Made by a program: the position numbers and the translations under genes
Origin: Desulfovibrio sp. A2
GTDB taxonomy: Bacteria > Desulfobacterota > Desulfovibrionia > Desulfovibrionales > Desulfovibrionaceae
Length of the DNA: 64,000 nucleotides
Direction: 5' to 3'
Assembly (NCBI RefSeq): GCF_000226255.1
Contig: NZ_AGFG01000033.1
Coordinates: 56,545-120,544 of the forward strand
The notes under the pieces: generated by a model
What the model was told of the DNA's origin: nothing
What the model saw: the letters and a program-made list of their open reading frames with translations, nothing else
Databases searched by the model: none
Part shown: positions 19,952 through 28,745 of the stretch, piece after piece
How positions within the stretch are numbered: position 1 is the first letter of the stretch
Layout: every line of letters starts with the position of its first letter

Positions 19952-20280
19952 GATCGTGAAAATAAGAACTATCACCCCGAAATGACCCTATCCGGCGAAT
20001 GCGCTGCCCCAAGAAGAATCGAAAGCCCACCGCACTGCCTCCACAAGTCTGGTACCATGGAGTCCGCGCGTCCATGGCATGAGTCGGCATTATAGTTTGT
20101 GCGGCTGCGCACAGCGGACCTTCGCGACCTTCGCGGCTGGCCGCATCACGGAGCCACATGCACGAAGCGGGCGAAAGACGCCCATGCTTGTCGGACGGCA
20201 GCAGTCGGGGATGTTTCGGAAAGGGGTGCAGTCTGCTGGTCCCGCGATTCCAACGCGGCAAGAAATCACGACGGGCAGAT

Positions 20281-20342
20281 GACGGACGGACGCGAGTCGG
20301 ACGGACGGCCGGACGGAAGGAAGGAAGGAAGGAAGGAAGGAA
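20281..20342. repeat. GGAC/GGAA tetranucleotide repeat tract
   Basis: A run of GGAC-type units passes into about six uninterrupted GGAA units (20315-20342). It lies 70 nt beyond the stop of the small Cys-rich gene and about 420 nt upstream of the chemoreceptor start, in a spacer (19858-20411) that otherwise shows only the promoter above. Tetranucleotide runs of this kind are prone to slippage. Confidence 0.8.
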
Positions 20343-20411
20343 CGCCGATGCGACGACACCCGCCGAAGGCGGCGGGGGCCCCATGTGACGGCGGAGGGGG
20401 CGGGTGGCGAT

Positions 20412-20663
20412 TCAGTTCGCCTTGAAATGGGTGTCGTAGTCCGGGGCCAGGCAGTCCAGCGTGCCCCCCATCATGGCCCGGAACCTTTCCTGCGGGGGCA
20501 CCTGCGGGGCGTCCGGATGCGGGCATTCCGCCTGGCCCAGGGACATGCGGCGCGCCTCGTCCAGACTGCGGTACTCCATCACCCCGCAATGAATGCACTT
20601 CAGGTGGGTGGCCCGCCTGGTGCAGTCGCAGTCCACCTTGGCGAACTGGTGCTTGCGCATCAT
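20412..20663 (-). CDS. Small Cys-rich, zinc-ribbon-like protein
   Basis: 83 residues, start ATG 20663 overlapping the previous stop by 4 nt (ATGA), preceded by a purine-rich AGGGGGGC. The N-terminal half carries Cys pairs (VDCDCTRRATHLKCIHCGVMEY) that could form one zinc site, and a second part reads ECPHPDAPQVPPQERFRAM. No family recognised. Translational coupling to the REC-PAS-PAS gene suggests it works with that two-component pair; that role is inference. Confidence 0.7.
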   Translation of the reverse strand: MMRKHQFAKVDCDCTRRATHLKCIHCGVMEYRSLDEARRMSLGQAECPHPDAPQVPPQERFRAMMGGTLDCLAPDYDTHFKAN

Positions 20664-21946
20664 GCCCCCCTGCGGCGGGCCGCATCCACGGGCGCTGACG
20701 TGTCGCGGGCGCCGGAGAAGCCGCCCTCCCCGCCCCGGTGCAGCACCAGCACCGCGCCGATGACCGTGCCGTCCGGCGCGCGGTAGGGGGAAACGCTGCA
20801 CGAGCAGGCCATGCCGCCGGGCAACAGCCGCACGGGGCCGGACTGGTGCCCCCCTTCGGCCAGAAAGCGGTCCAGCGGCGTTGGGCCCCCGTCCTCGGCC
20901 ACGAATTCGGGGCAGCGCACGGCCACCATGCCGCCGGCTGCGGCGTCGTCGACCAGTTCCGGCGTGGCAGGGGTGTCAGGCGCGGCAGGGGTGTCAGGGG
21001 CATCGGGCCCATCGGACCCGTCGGCAACCTCCCGCGCTGCGACAACGTGCGTGCCGCACGCATGGCGCACCCACGAGGCGTTGGCCATGATCACGTTGCG
21101 CTCAAGGTCCAGCAGCACCACGTGGTCGGGCATGGCGTCGATGGTGCTGCGCAAGATGCCGAGGGTGGTGCGCCAGCGCTGCTCGGCCTCCACGCGGGCC
21201 GAGATGTCCACCACGATGCCCTCGTAGTGCAGCAGTTCCCCGGCCCAGTCATGCACGGCGGTGCAGTGCTCGGACACCCACAACAGGTCGCCGTCGCGGC
21301 CGTAAACCTGCGAGACGAAGCCCGTCACCGTGCCTTCGGCGCGCAGGCGGGCCAGAAGTTCCTGCCGCCGGCCGGGGGCCTCGTAGATCTGCTCATCCAT
21401 GGAGCGCACCCCGGACACCAGTTGGCCCGGCCCGGACCAGCCCAGCATTTCCGCGAAGGCGCGGTTGGAGACCAGGTAGCGCCCGTCCGGATCGGCCATG
21501 TAGATGCCCACCACGGCGTTGTCGAAAATGTCGCGGTAGCGCCGCTCGCTTTCGCGCAGCCGGGCGTGCAGGCGGGTGTGGTGGCGCACGATGCGCAGGT
21601 TGACGCGCAGCGAATCGCCGGTGACCGGCTTGGCCATGAAGCCCAGCGCGCCGCTGTCCGCCACCTCTTCCATGATGGCGTCGCCGGTGGCCGCCGTGAC
21701 GAGGATGACTGGGATGTCGAAGTCCGCCGTGATGGCGCGGGTGGCCTGCACGCCGTTCATGCCCCCGGCCAGCCAGATGTCCATGAGCACGGCGTCGGGC
21801 CGCTCGTCGCGGGCCATGTGCACGGCCTCTTCGCCGGTGGCGGCGGGGCCGAGCACCACATGCCCCTCGCGGGCCAGCAGCCCCTTGAGCAGGGCCGCGC
21901 CGACGGGGTCGTCCTCAGCGACCAGTACGCGTAGCGGCTGCGTCAT
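20660..21946 (-). CDS. Response regulator with two PAS domains and no catalytic output
   Basis: 428 residues from ATG 21946 (GGGGGAACG upstream). Receiver domain 1-120 (VLVAEDDPVG, phospho-Asp in AVLMDIWLAG, Lys in GFMAKPVTG), then PAS 1 (ESERRYRDIFDNAVVGIYMADPDGRYLVSNRAF) with a PAC-like segment, then PAS 2 (LRSTIDAMPDHVVLLDLERNVIMANASW) interrupted by an Asp/Ala/Pro-rich insertion. No kinase, GGDEF, EAL or DNA-binding domain follows. The gene overlaps the kinase gene upstream by 32 nt, so the two are clearly partners. Output is probably by protein-protein contact. Confidence 0.85.
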   Translation of the reverse strand: MTQPLRVLVAEDDPVGAALLKGLLAREGHVVLGPAATGEEAVHMARDERPDAVLMDIWLAGGMNGVQATRAITADFDIPVILVTAATGDAIMEEVADSGALGFMAKPVTGDSLRVNLRIVRHHTRLHARLRESERRYRDIFDNAVVGIYMADPDGRYLVSNRAFAEMLGWSGPGQLVSGVRSMDEQIYEAPGRRQELLARLRAEGTVTGFVSQVYGRDGDLLWVSEHCTAVHDWAGELLHYEGIVVDISARVEAEQRWRTTLGILRSTIDAMPDHVVLLDLERNVIMANASWVRHACGTHVVAAREVADGSDGPDAPDTPAAPDTPATPELVDDAAAGGMVAVRCPEFVAEDGGPTPLDRFLAEGGHQSGPVRLLPGGMACSCSVSPYRAPDGTVIGAVLVLHRGGEGGFSGARDTSAPVDAARRRGA

Positions 21947-23216
21947 CGTTCCCCCATGCCGAGGCATCGCGCCCCCGCGCGCTGCCGTTGTCGTTCCACT
22001 GCGGACCTTCGCCAAGGTCCTGCCCCCGGTCGCGCGCCCAGGCCGGGTCGCAAACGGCGGCATCGCTCGCCGCGCCGTCGAAGGCGTTGCGCGGCAGACA
22101 CACGCGGAACTCGGTCCACCCGGCGGGCGAGGTTTCAAAACTCACCCGGCCTTTCAGGTAATTCTGCGTCAGCAGGCGGATGCTGTAGGTGCCAAGGCCG
22201 CGCCCGGCCCCCTTGGTGGAGAAGGAGCGCTGGAAGATCTGGCGCTGCACGTCGGGCCGGATGAAGCCGGGGTTGCGCACCCGGAAGGTGACGGACGCCG
22301 CGTCGCAGTCGCAGCCCAGAACCACCTCGCCCTGTTCGGGCGTGGCCTCCAGCGCGTTCTTGACCAGATTGCCCAGCACCCGGACCAGCAGCGTGGAGTC
22401 GGTGACCAGGTCCGCATCGTCGGCGCAGGGCAGCACGCACAGCGTCCGGCCCCGCGCGGTTTCATGCCCGGCGTACAGGTTGGCCACGTCGCGCAGCACC
22501 CCGGCCCCGTCCACGGGCTGCGGGTCCACGGGCAACTCGTCGGTTTCCGCGGCCAGCAGCAGCTTCTGGGTCACGATCTCTTCCACCAGCGCGTTGGAGA
22601 AGCGGTGCAGCAGCATGGTGTCGCCGCGCAGGTCCAGGGGCACCTCTTCCAGGATCATCTGGGCCAGGTTGCGCAGGCCGCCCGCCGTGTTCAGGATGTC
22701 GTGGAAGAAGATGCGTTCCAGCGCGCGCCGCCGCTTTTCGTGGCTGATGTCGTTAATGGCGAAGATGACGAACCGCTCGCCGTCGCGGTCGAAGGGGGTG
22801 GCGCAGACCTTCAGGTCGTAGGCCAGCACGTCGTCGCCCTTGCGCTGGGTGATGCGGCATTCCTCCACCCTGCGCTCGTCGCCAAGGGCGCACAGCACCG
22901 CCTTCACCGCGCCGCATTCGCGGCAGCCGTCGGCCGTGCCGCAGCCGCCGGGGCCTTCGCAGGCGTTCTCGCAGTGGAACAGTTCGCCCGGCCGCAGCCC
23001 AAGCAGATCGGCCCCGTCGGAGAGCGACAGCAGCTCCAGCAAGTTGCGGTTGACGAAGACGATCTGGCGGTGCCGGTTCAGGATCAGCACGATGTCCGTC
23101 ACCGAGTCGAGCAGGCTGACCAGCGTGGGATCGCGGAACAGTCCGGCCTGGCGCAGCAGGTCGGCGTCGGCCGAGCGCTCTGCGGGGGCGTGGAACGTGG
23201 GCAAGGGGGGAGTCAT
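21915..23216 (-). CDS. Soluble sensor histidine kinase with Cys-rich PAS domain
   Basis: 433 residues from ATG 23216. An N-terminal PAS domain (LLDSVTDIVLILNRHRQIVFVNRNLLELL) contains a Cys cluster (Cys82, 86, 92, 98, 101 in CENACEGPGGCGTADGCREC) that could hold a metal or act as a redox switch. The kinase core is of the HWE/HisKA_2-unlike type with phospho-His172 in FFHDILNTAGGLRNLAQ, and an HATPase with N-box NLVKNALEA and GRGLGTYSIRLL. No membrane segment, so a cytoplasmic sensor. It overlaps the REC-PAS-PAS gene, its obvious partner. Confidence 0.88.
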   Translation of the reverse strand: MTPPLPTFHAPAERSADADLLRQAGLFRDPTLVSLLDSVTDIVLILNRHRQIVFVNRNLLELLSLSDGADLLGLRPGELFHCENACEGPGGCGTADGCRECGAVKAVLCALGDERRVEECRITQRKGDDVLAYDLKVCATPFDRDGERFVIFAINDISHEKRRRALERIFFHDILNTAGGLRNLAQMILEEVPLDLRGDTMLLHRFSNALVEEIVTQKLLLAAETDELPVDPQPVDGAGVLRDVANLYAGHETARGRTLCVLPCADDADLVTDSTLLVRVLGNLVKNALEATPEQGEVVLGCDCDAASVTFRVRNPGFIRPDVQRQIFQRSFSTKGAGRGLGTYSIRLLTQNYLKGRVSFETSPAGWTEFRVCLPRNAFDGAASDAAVCDPAWARDRGQDLGEGPQWNDNGSARGRDASAWGNDDAAATRTGR

Positions 23217-23502
23217 GCGTCGTCCTGTGATCGCGTTCGGGGTAACGCCGGTGAAACGCCGTGATCCGAGACCCCCCGGAAGAATGCCGGGAAGGACAAC
23301 GGCAGGCGCAAGGCGGGAAGCGCCGCGGAACGCCGGGTGTGTCGTCGGGCGTTCCGGGCAGGAAAACCGCACCGGGGCGAAGCCTACCCCAGGTCCGTGA
23401 TATTTCCAAGTCGGCATGGCGGGCGCGAGTTGGCCGGGCTGGCTGACAGTGGACCGCCAACTCACCGGCTGCATGCAGGGGGGCGGGTGCTGCACGACGG
23501 AA

Positions 23503-23542
23503 GGAAAAACGCACAGGGCCACCCCGTGGGGCGGCCCTGTGC
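23503..23542 (-). terminator. Intrinsic terminator of thiD
   Basis: On the minus strand GCACAGGGCC...GGCCCTGTGC encloses a further GCCCC/GGGGT stem and is followed by GTTTTTCC. It lies 33 nt beyond the thiD stop. The rest of the 23217-23574 spacer shows no other feature. Confidence 0.85.
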
Positions 23543-23574
23543 GTCATGCGGAAAAGAGGAACACGCCGCGGGGA

Positions 23575-24426
23575 CTAGAATTCGCGCAGCGTGGCGGGCG
23601 CGGCGTGGTTGGGCGGCCCGAAGCCCTTGCCAGGGGTGTAGCTTTCGCGCAGGCACAGGTTCAGGTAACGCTGGGCGCGCTCCACCGCCGGGCGCAGCTC
23701 CAGCCCCAGCCCGAGGCAGGTGGCGATGGCGGCGGACAGGGTGCAGCCGGTGCCGTGGTTGTTGGGGGTGTCCACGCGGGGCTGGGTGAGGGGAATGATG
23801 TCCGGCTCGCCCGTGCCGCCGGGCGCGGGCGGCAGGCCCAGCCAGTCCACCAGGTCGCCGCTGCCCTCGAAGTGTCCGCCCTTCAGCAGCACCGCCTTCG
23901 GCCCCATGGACAGGATGCGGCGCACGGCCTCCCGCGCGTCGACCTCGGTGGCGATGTCCATCCCGGCCAGCATCTCGGCCTCGGGGCGGTTGGGGGTCAG
24001 CAGGTCGGCCAAGGGCAACATGCGCCGCACCAGGGCATCCACGGCGTCCTCGCGCAACAGGCGGTGGCCGCTCTGGCTCACCGACACCGGGTCCACCACC
24101 AGCGGAAAATTCTTGCGCGCGTCCAGCACTTTTGCCACGGCCTCTATGATGGAGGCGGAAAACAGCATGCCCGTCTTGGCCCCGGCCACGGGAAAGCCGT
24201 CGAGCACGGTGGTCAGCTGCAAGGCCACGAACTCGGCGTCCGGGGCGTGGATGCCGGTGACGCCAAGGCCGTTCTGGGCCGTGAGCGCGGTGATGACGCT
24301 CATGCCGAAGCCGCCGAGCACGGTCATGGCCTTCAGGTCGGCCTGGATGCCCGCGCCGCCGCCGGAATCGGACCCGGCGATGGTCAGGATGCAGGGGGGC
24401 GTGGCGTGCGGTGCGTGTATGGTCAT
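23575..24426 (-). CDS. thiD: Hydroxymethylpyrimidine/phosphomethylpyrimidine kinase
   Basis: 283 residues, normal for ThiD. It phosphorylates HMP and HMP-P to HMP-PP for thiamine synthesis. Ribokinase-like fold with [21 protein letters not shown] at the N-terminus, substrate segment [31 protein letters not shown], and the C-terminal anion hole/catalytic motif [14 protein letters not shown]. Start ATG 24426 chosen over ATG 24438, which has no spaced ribosome site. No TPP riboswitch core is visible in the upstream 330 nt, and thiE/thiM are not adjacent. Confidence 0.94.
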   Translation of the reverse strand: MTIHAPHATPPCILTIAGSDSGGGAGIQADLKAMTVLGGFGMSVITALTAQNGLGVTGIHAPDAEFVALQLTTVLDGFPVAGAKTGMLFSASIIEAVAKVLDARKNFPLVVDPVSVSQSGHRLLREDAVDALVRRMLPLADLLTPNRPEAEMLAGMDIATEVDAREAVRRILSMGPKAVLLKGGHFEGSGDLVDWLGLPPAPGGTGEPDIIPLTQPRVDTPNNHGTGCTLSAAIATCLGLGLELRPAVERAQRYLNLCLRESYTPGKGFGPPNHAAPATLREF

Positions 24427-24539
24427 GCGGGGTTCCATCCTGTACGGCGAAACGGTGTGGTGAAATCCTCGCGCGAAGCGGGTGATCGAGAGCAGAATTC
24501 GTTTTTGCGATGTGCGGCAGGCGGAGTGTGACGCGGGCA

Positions 24540-24708
24540 TGCTGCTCGCGGAATCCGTCTTTTTGCGCCGGGCTGCGTCAGATTTGGCTTTTTATGCTCA
24601 CGTACATCAGTACGCTCCGCGCAAAAAGCCAAATCCTCCTTGCCCGGCGCAAAAAACCGTAATTCCTTGCAGCCTCCCCGCACCAGCCAGCCGCGCCGCA
24701 AAGCCCGC
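24540..24708. repeat. GTAC-tip long hairpin repeat, copy 1
   Basis: A roughly 125-nt imperfect hairpin (about 24546-24670) with arms such as TTTTTGCGCCGGG and its complement, closed by the tip GCTCACGTACATCAGTACGC. Its reverse complement matches 49550-49725 over most of its length, including the flank GGCTGGTGCGGG. It lies 50 nt beyond the proB stop, in the spacer between proB and thiD, and accounts for most of that spacer. Confidence 0.8.
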
Positions 24709-24758
24709 GCGGCAAACAGGGAAAAACATCTCCCCATTCAGAGGAAAAGACCTCGCGA

Positions 24759-25949
24759 CTACACCACGGCGTCCAGCAGCAAGTTATCGCGATGGATCAC
24801 TTCCGGATAGTGCGCATCCCCCAGGATGGCCGCCACCTCGTGCCGCTTGTGGCCCATGATGCGCTTGAGCTCGGCCGCCGCGTAGTTGGAAAGCCCCACC
24901 CCGATGACCGTGCCGTCCTGCGCGGCCACGCGCACCAACGCGCCGGAGCCGAAGCCCCCTTCCACCGCGCACACCCCGCCGGGCAGCAGGCTCTTGCCGC
25001 CCTGCAACAGGGCGCGGGCCGCGCCCTCGTCCACGGTCACCGTGCCTGCCGGGTCGGATTGGTAGGCCAGCCAGTACTTGCGGCGCGAAACCGTCTTGGC
25101 GTCGGCGCGCACCCAGGTGCCGATCTCTTCACCGGCAAAGACGCGGGCCAGCACGCCCGGCTCGCGGCCGGGCACGATGAGCGTGGGCACGCCGATCTGC
25201 GCGGCGCGCCGCGCGGACAGCAGCTTGGAATACATGCCTCCGGTGCCCACCGAGGTCTTGCCGCCGCACAGCCCGTCCAGGTCCAGCCCGTGCACGTCGT
25301 CGATGCAGTCCATGACGCAGGCGTCCGGGTTGTCCTGCGGGTTTTCCGCAAAAACGCCGCCCGCCGAGGTCAGGTTCACGAACAGGTCGGCCTCCACGAT
25401 GTTCAGCAGCAGGCTGGCCAGGCAGTCGTTGTCGCCGAACTTCAGGTCGTGCACGGCCACGGTGTCGTTCTCGTTGACCACGGGGATGGCCCCCCAGTCG
25501 AGCAGCGCGCCGAAGGTGTTGCGGGCGTTGAGAAAGCGGTTGCGGCTCTTGAGGTCGTCGCGGGTCAGCAGCACCTGGGCCGAAATGCGCCCGCGCCGGG
25601 CGAAGGCCTCGTCGTAATAATGCATCAGGCGGCTCTGCCCGATGGCCGACGCCGCCTGCCTGTGGGGCATGCCCGAAATCTCGCAGCGGCTGCGCAGCAC
25701 GCCGCGCCCGGCCGCCACCGCGCCGGACGAAACCAGCACCACGCGCCGCCCGCCTTCCTGCAGGGCGGAAAGCTGGTCGGCCAGCGATTCCACCATGGCA
25801 AGGTCCAGACCTTCGCCGGTGGTCAGCACGGCGCTGCCCACCTTGACCACGATGCAGCGCGCCTCGGCCAGGGCCGCGCGCCGCTCGGCGCGCCAGCCGT
25901 CAGCCCCCGCAGCCGCCTGATTCCGCTCCGCCTGATTCCGTGTGGACAT
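24759..25949 (-). CDS. proB: Glutamate 5-kinase
   Basis: 396 residues from ATG 25949, slightly longer than E. coli ProB (367). First enzyme of proline synthesis. Amino-acid-kinase domain (about 25-280): IVVKVGSAVLT, VLVSSGAVAAGRGVL, VVNENDTVA, FGDNDCLASLL and VGTGGMYSKLLSARRA. A C-terminal PUA domain (about 300-390) includes LAYQSDPAGTVTVDEGAARAL and KRIMGHKRHEVAAILG. The N-terminal 20 residues (STRNQAERNQAAAG) are an extra polar extension. It follows obgE by 47 nt; the obgE-proB order is common in Desulfovibrio and many other bacteria. Confidence 0.95.
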   Translation of the reverse strand: MSTRNQAERNQAAAGADGWRAERRAALAEARCIVVKVGSAVLTTGEGLDLAMVESLADQLSALQEGGRRVVLVSSGAVAAGRGVLRSRCEISGMPHRQAASAIGQSRLMHYYDEAFARRGRISAQVLLTRDDLKSRNRFLNARNTFGALLDWGAIPVVNENDTVAVHDLKFGDNDCLASLLLNIVEADLFVNLTSAGGVFAENPQDNPDACVMDCIDDVHGLDLDGLCGGKTSVGTGGMYSKLLSARRAAQIGVPTLIVPGREPGVLARVFAGEEIGTWVRADAKTVSRRKYWLAYQSDPAGTVTVDEGAARALLQGGKSLLPGGVCAVEGGFGSGALVRVAAQDGTVIGVGLSNYAAAELKRIMGHKRHEVAAILGDAHYPEVIHRDNLLLDAVV

Positions 25950-25996
25950 GCCGTCGCTCCGTTGGGATGCGGGTGCGCGGCCGGCTTGCGCCGGGC

Positions 25997-27103
25997 CTAT
26001 TCGCGCACCCAGATCACCTCGATGTCGCTTTCTTCCTCGTCGAATTCCTCGGTCTCGCGCAGGCGCACCAGGGCCTCGTGGTTGTCCAGCGCGTCGCGCA
26101 TGCGCCACATTTCGGCCACCACTTCCTCCACGCCCTCGCCGGTGAGCGCGGACATGAAGAATATGGCGCGCCCGTCGGCGGCGGCGCGTTCGCGCAGGGC
26201 CTGCACTTCTTCGGGGGTGCGCAGGTCGATCTTGTTCACCACTTGCAACTGCACGCGCTGGCCAAGGTCGGCGTCGAAACGCACCAGTTCCTCGTTGATG
26301 AGGTCGAAGCCGCTCCATGGGCCGTCCGGGCTATCGAGTGAGACATCTTCCACACTCAGGATGTGCACCAGGAACCGGGTGCGCTCCACGTGCTTCAGGA
26401 AGCGGTGGCCAAGACCCTGCCCGGTGTGCGCGCCCTCGATGAGGCCGGGAATGTCCGCGATGACCAGGCGCTGCTCGGCGTCGACCTCGTCGATCATCAC
26501 GCCAAGGTTCGGGGTCAGCGTGGTGAAGGGGTAGGCCGCGATCTTGGGCCGCGCCGCCGACACCTTGGAAATGAACGTGGACTTGCCCGCGTTGGGCAGG
26601 CCCAGCAGCCCCGCGTCGGCCAGAATCTTCAGTTCCAGGCGCAGCGAAAGCTCCACGCCCGCCTCGCCCTTCTGGGCGAAACGCGGGGCGCGGTTGGTGG
26701 ACGACTTGAAGTGCTCGTTGCCCTTGCCGCCACGCCCGCCCTGGGCCACGACAAAGGCCACTTCCGGGTCGGAAAGGTCGGCCAGCAGGGTTTCACCGTC
26801 GTCGGTCACCTGATAGATCTGGGTGCCCACGGGCAACTCCACCGTCAGGTCGTCCCCCTTGCGGCCGTGGCACTGGCTGCCCATGCCGCCCTGCCCGTTC
26901 TGCGCCTCGTACACGCGCTGCAAACGAAAGTCGTAGAGCGAAAGCAGCCGCGAAGAGGCGCGCAGGATGACGCTGCCGCCGTCGCCGCCGTCGCCCCCGT
27001 CGGGGCCGCCGCGCGGCACGAACTTTTCGCGACGGAACGAAACGCAGCCGTTGCCGCCGTTGCCCGCGCGAACCGTGATGGTGGCTTCGTCGACGAAGCG
27101 CAT
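25997..27103 (-). CDS. obgE: GTPase ObgE/CgtA
   Basis: 368 residues from ATG 27103. The glycine-rich Obg fold (1-158: VRAGNGGNGCVSFRREKFVPRGGP, then a DGGDGGDGG run) is followed by the G domain with G1 GLPNAGKST, G3 DIPGLIEGA, G4 NKID and G5 SALTGEG. Obg binds the 50S subunit and monitors assembly and GTP/ppGpp status. It has an acidic C-terminal end (EEFDEEESDIEV). It follows rpmA and rplU in the standard rplU-rpmA-obgE order, on the same strand. Confidence 0.96.
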   Translation of the reverse strand: MRFVDEATITVRAGNGGNGCVSFRREKFVPRGGPDGGDGGDGGSVILRASSRLLSLYDFRLQRVYEAQNGQGGMGSQCHGRKGDDLTVELPVGTQIYQVTDDGETLLADLSDPEVAFVVAQGGRGGKGNEHFKSSTNRAPRFAQKGEAGVELSLRLELKILADAGLLGLPNAGKSTFISKVSAARPKIAAYPFTTLTPNLGVMIDEVDAEQRLVIADIPGLIEGAHTGQGLGHRFLKHVERTRFLVHILSVEDVSLDSPDGPWSGFDLINEELVRFDADLGQRVQLQVVNKIDLRTPEEVQALRERAAADGRAIFFMSALTGEGVEEVVAEMWRMRDALDNHEALVRLRETEEFDEEESDIEVIWVRE

Positions 27104-27305
27104 GATGGAGCCTGCCTTGGATGTGCTGTGGATATGCGAGGGGTACGAAGCCGTGGAGGCGCAAGGCGCCCCGTCAGGCCCGTTGCCCGGCCAGGCCCCC
27201 GAAAGACGAGGGCAAAAGCGCGGGGCAAACACGAAAGGGGCGGAAGACCGCAATGCGACTTCCGCCCCGGAAATGCAAGCCGTGGACGTGTATGTGCGGC
27301 CGGGC

Positions 27306-27575
27306 TTACGCCTGGGCGGGCACCACGTGCACGCGGGTCTGGACTTTCTTCTTGCGGGTGTACTTTTCGTACTTCACGGTGCCCTCGACGGTGGCGAACA
27401 GGGTGTAGTCCCTGCCCATGCCCACGTTGTCGCCGGGATGCACGCGGGTGCCCAGCTGGCGAACAAGGATGTTGCCGGCAAGGACCTGCTGGCCGCCGAA
27501 GCACTTCACGCCGCGGCGTTGTCCGGCGCTGTCGCGACCGTTGCGGGAGCTGCCGCCTGCTTTCTTATGTGCCAT
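27306..27575 (-). CDS. rpmA: 50S ribosomal protein L27
   Basis: 89 residues starting [20 protein letters not shown], the near-invariant L27 N-terminus that reaches the peptidyl-transferase centre, followed by [20 protein letters not shown] and [16 protein letters not shown]. It lies 18 nt after rplU and is clearly co-transcribed. The downstream 200 nt to obgE (27104-27305) shows no terminator that I can see. Confidence 0.97.
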   Translation of the reverse strand: MAHKKAGGSSRNGRDSAGQRRGVKCFGGQQVLAGNILVRQLGTRVHPGDNVGMGRDYTLFATVEGTVKYEKYTRKKKVQTRVHVVPAQA

Positions 27576-27593
27576 GACGTGTTCTCCTTGGCG

Positions 27594-27902
27594 CTAGGCC
27601 TGAATGGCCTTGATCTTCAGGGCCGTGAAATCCTGGCGGTGGCCCTGCTTCTTGCGGGAGTCGTTGCGGCGCCACTTCTTGAACACGATGAGCTTTTCGC
27701 CGCGACCGTGTTCGACCACCTCTGCGGTGACCTTCGCGCCTTCGACATAGGGAGCGCCGACGGAAAACGCGCCGCCGCCCAGCATCAGAACCTTATCGAT
27801 GACAATTTCGCTGCCGGCTTCGGCCTCGAGCTTCTCGACGAAGATCTTGGCGCCTTCTTCGACGCGGAACTGTTTGCCACCCGTTTCGATAATCGCGTAC
27901 AT
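27594..27902 (-). CDS. rplU: 50S ribosomal protein L21
   Basis: 102 residues from ATG 27902 with GGAGG five nt upstream. It reads MYAIIETGGKQFRVEEG at the start and ends KKQGHRQDFTALKIKAI, the conserved 23S rRNA-binding loop of L21. First gene of the rplU-rpmA-obgE-proB set. In-frame extension upstream to 28304 is non-coding by composition and lacks a ribosome site. Confidence 0.97.
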   Translation of the reverse strand: MYAIIETGGKQFRVEEGAKIFVEKLEAEAGSEIVIDKVLMLGGGAFSVGAPYVEGAKVTAEVVEHGRGEKLIVFKKWRRNDSRKKQGHRQDFTALKIKAIQA

Positions 27903-28374
27903 TGTAACCTCCATGACGAGAGAGGGCTGACTTATCCTCATTCGGGGCAGGAAGTCAACCCCGGAATGGCATCCCGTGCGGCCGAGCCCCGGCAATGATC
28001 GAAAAAATCCGCGCATCCGGACCTTCCGGACGGCGGCGCGGCGCGAGCCCGCCTGAAATTTTCCCGCCGGACCGGGGCGTTGCCCTGCGGTGCGGCGCTT
28101 TGCCCCTTTACCCAGACGCGTCCACGAACAGCAGACAACAGACAGCGGACAAGGGCCGAAGTCGATAGCACACGGCCCCCTGGCCTGCAAGGTCGGGATT
28201 TCCCCCTTCCGTTTTGTGTCCGCCCCTCCCGCGCGCGTTAGATTTTCCGCTTTTTCCAAGAATATTGCCGGTAAGCAAACGTTCACCCGCAAGCACTCCC
28301 CCATGCCGCGAAATTTCTAACAGACGGCCCATGGTTCCGGGGGTATATCCCTTCTCGAGTGTGTCTCGTCTCGC

Positions 28375-28570
28375 GTCCGGGGGGAACCCCGCACCAAGGC
28401 CCTCCCCCAAGGCTGTTCCCCCCGGACCACCCAAAAACGCGGGCACACCCAGTAAAGACCTTCCCCGCGGGGGACGAACCAGACGGCGCAAGCCGTCTTC
28501 TTTTTACCGGCCTGTCGGCGCACGCCGTCTTCTTTTTTGCGCGCCGCACCGCGCACGCGGCCTTCTTCAT
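28375..28570 (+). ncRNA. Structured leader or small RNA with tandem terminator-like modules upstream of rfbA
   Basis: A 13-bp perfect stem GTCCGGGGGGAAC/GTTCCCCCCGGAC (28375-28387 with 28415-28427) encloses a 27-nt loop with a small inner GCC/GGC stem. Then come three related modules: AGACGGC-GCAA-GCCGTCT followed by TCTTTTT (28481-28505), a similar GGC-GCAC-GCC module followed by TCTTCTTTTTT (to 28538), and CCGC-GCAC-GCGG followed by CCTTCTTC. All read in the rfbA direction. The long spacer 27903-28745 otherwise shows AT-rich sequence near 28240-28275 that may hold the rplU promoter. Confidence 0.4.
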
Positions 28571-28745
28571 CTCCCCCATCACCTTCATCACCGGGCGCCG
28601 CGCGCCGCCTTTTCCGCCCATGCCGTTCCGCCGGGCCGGGGCGGCCCACCACGCCATTCCGGCGCGCCCCCTTCCCTTCCCCGCCCGTCCCGGCTACCAT
28701 GCCGCACCGCCGGGCCCGCCCGGCACCATCATCAGAGAGGTCGGC

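Noticed and set aside
24427..24758. TPP riboswitch upstream of thiD
   Set aside because: No conserved thi-box core (CTGAGA type) found; the space is occupied by the long hairpin repeat.
28375..28506. 4.5S (SRP), 6S or tmRNA gene
   Set aside because: No SRP GGAA-tetraloop motif, no 6S-like overall architecture and no tRNA-like ends; left as an unassigned structured region.
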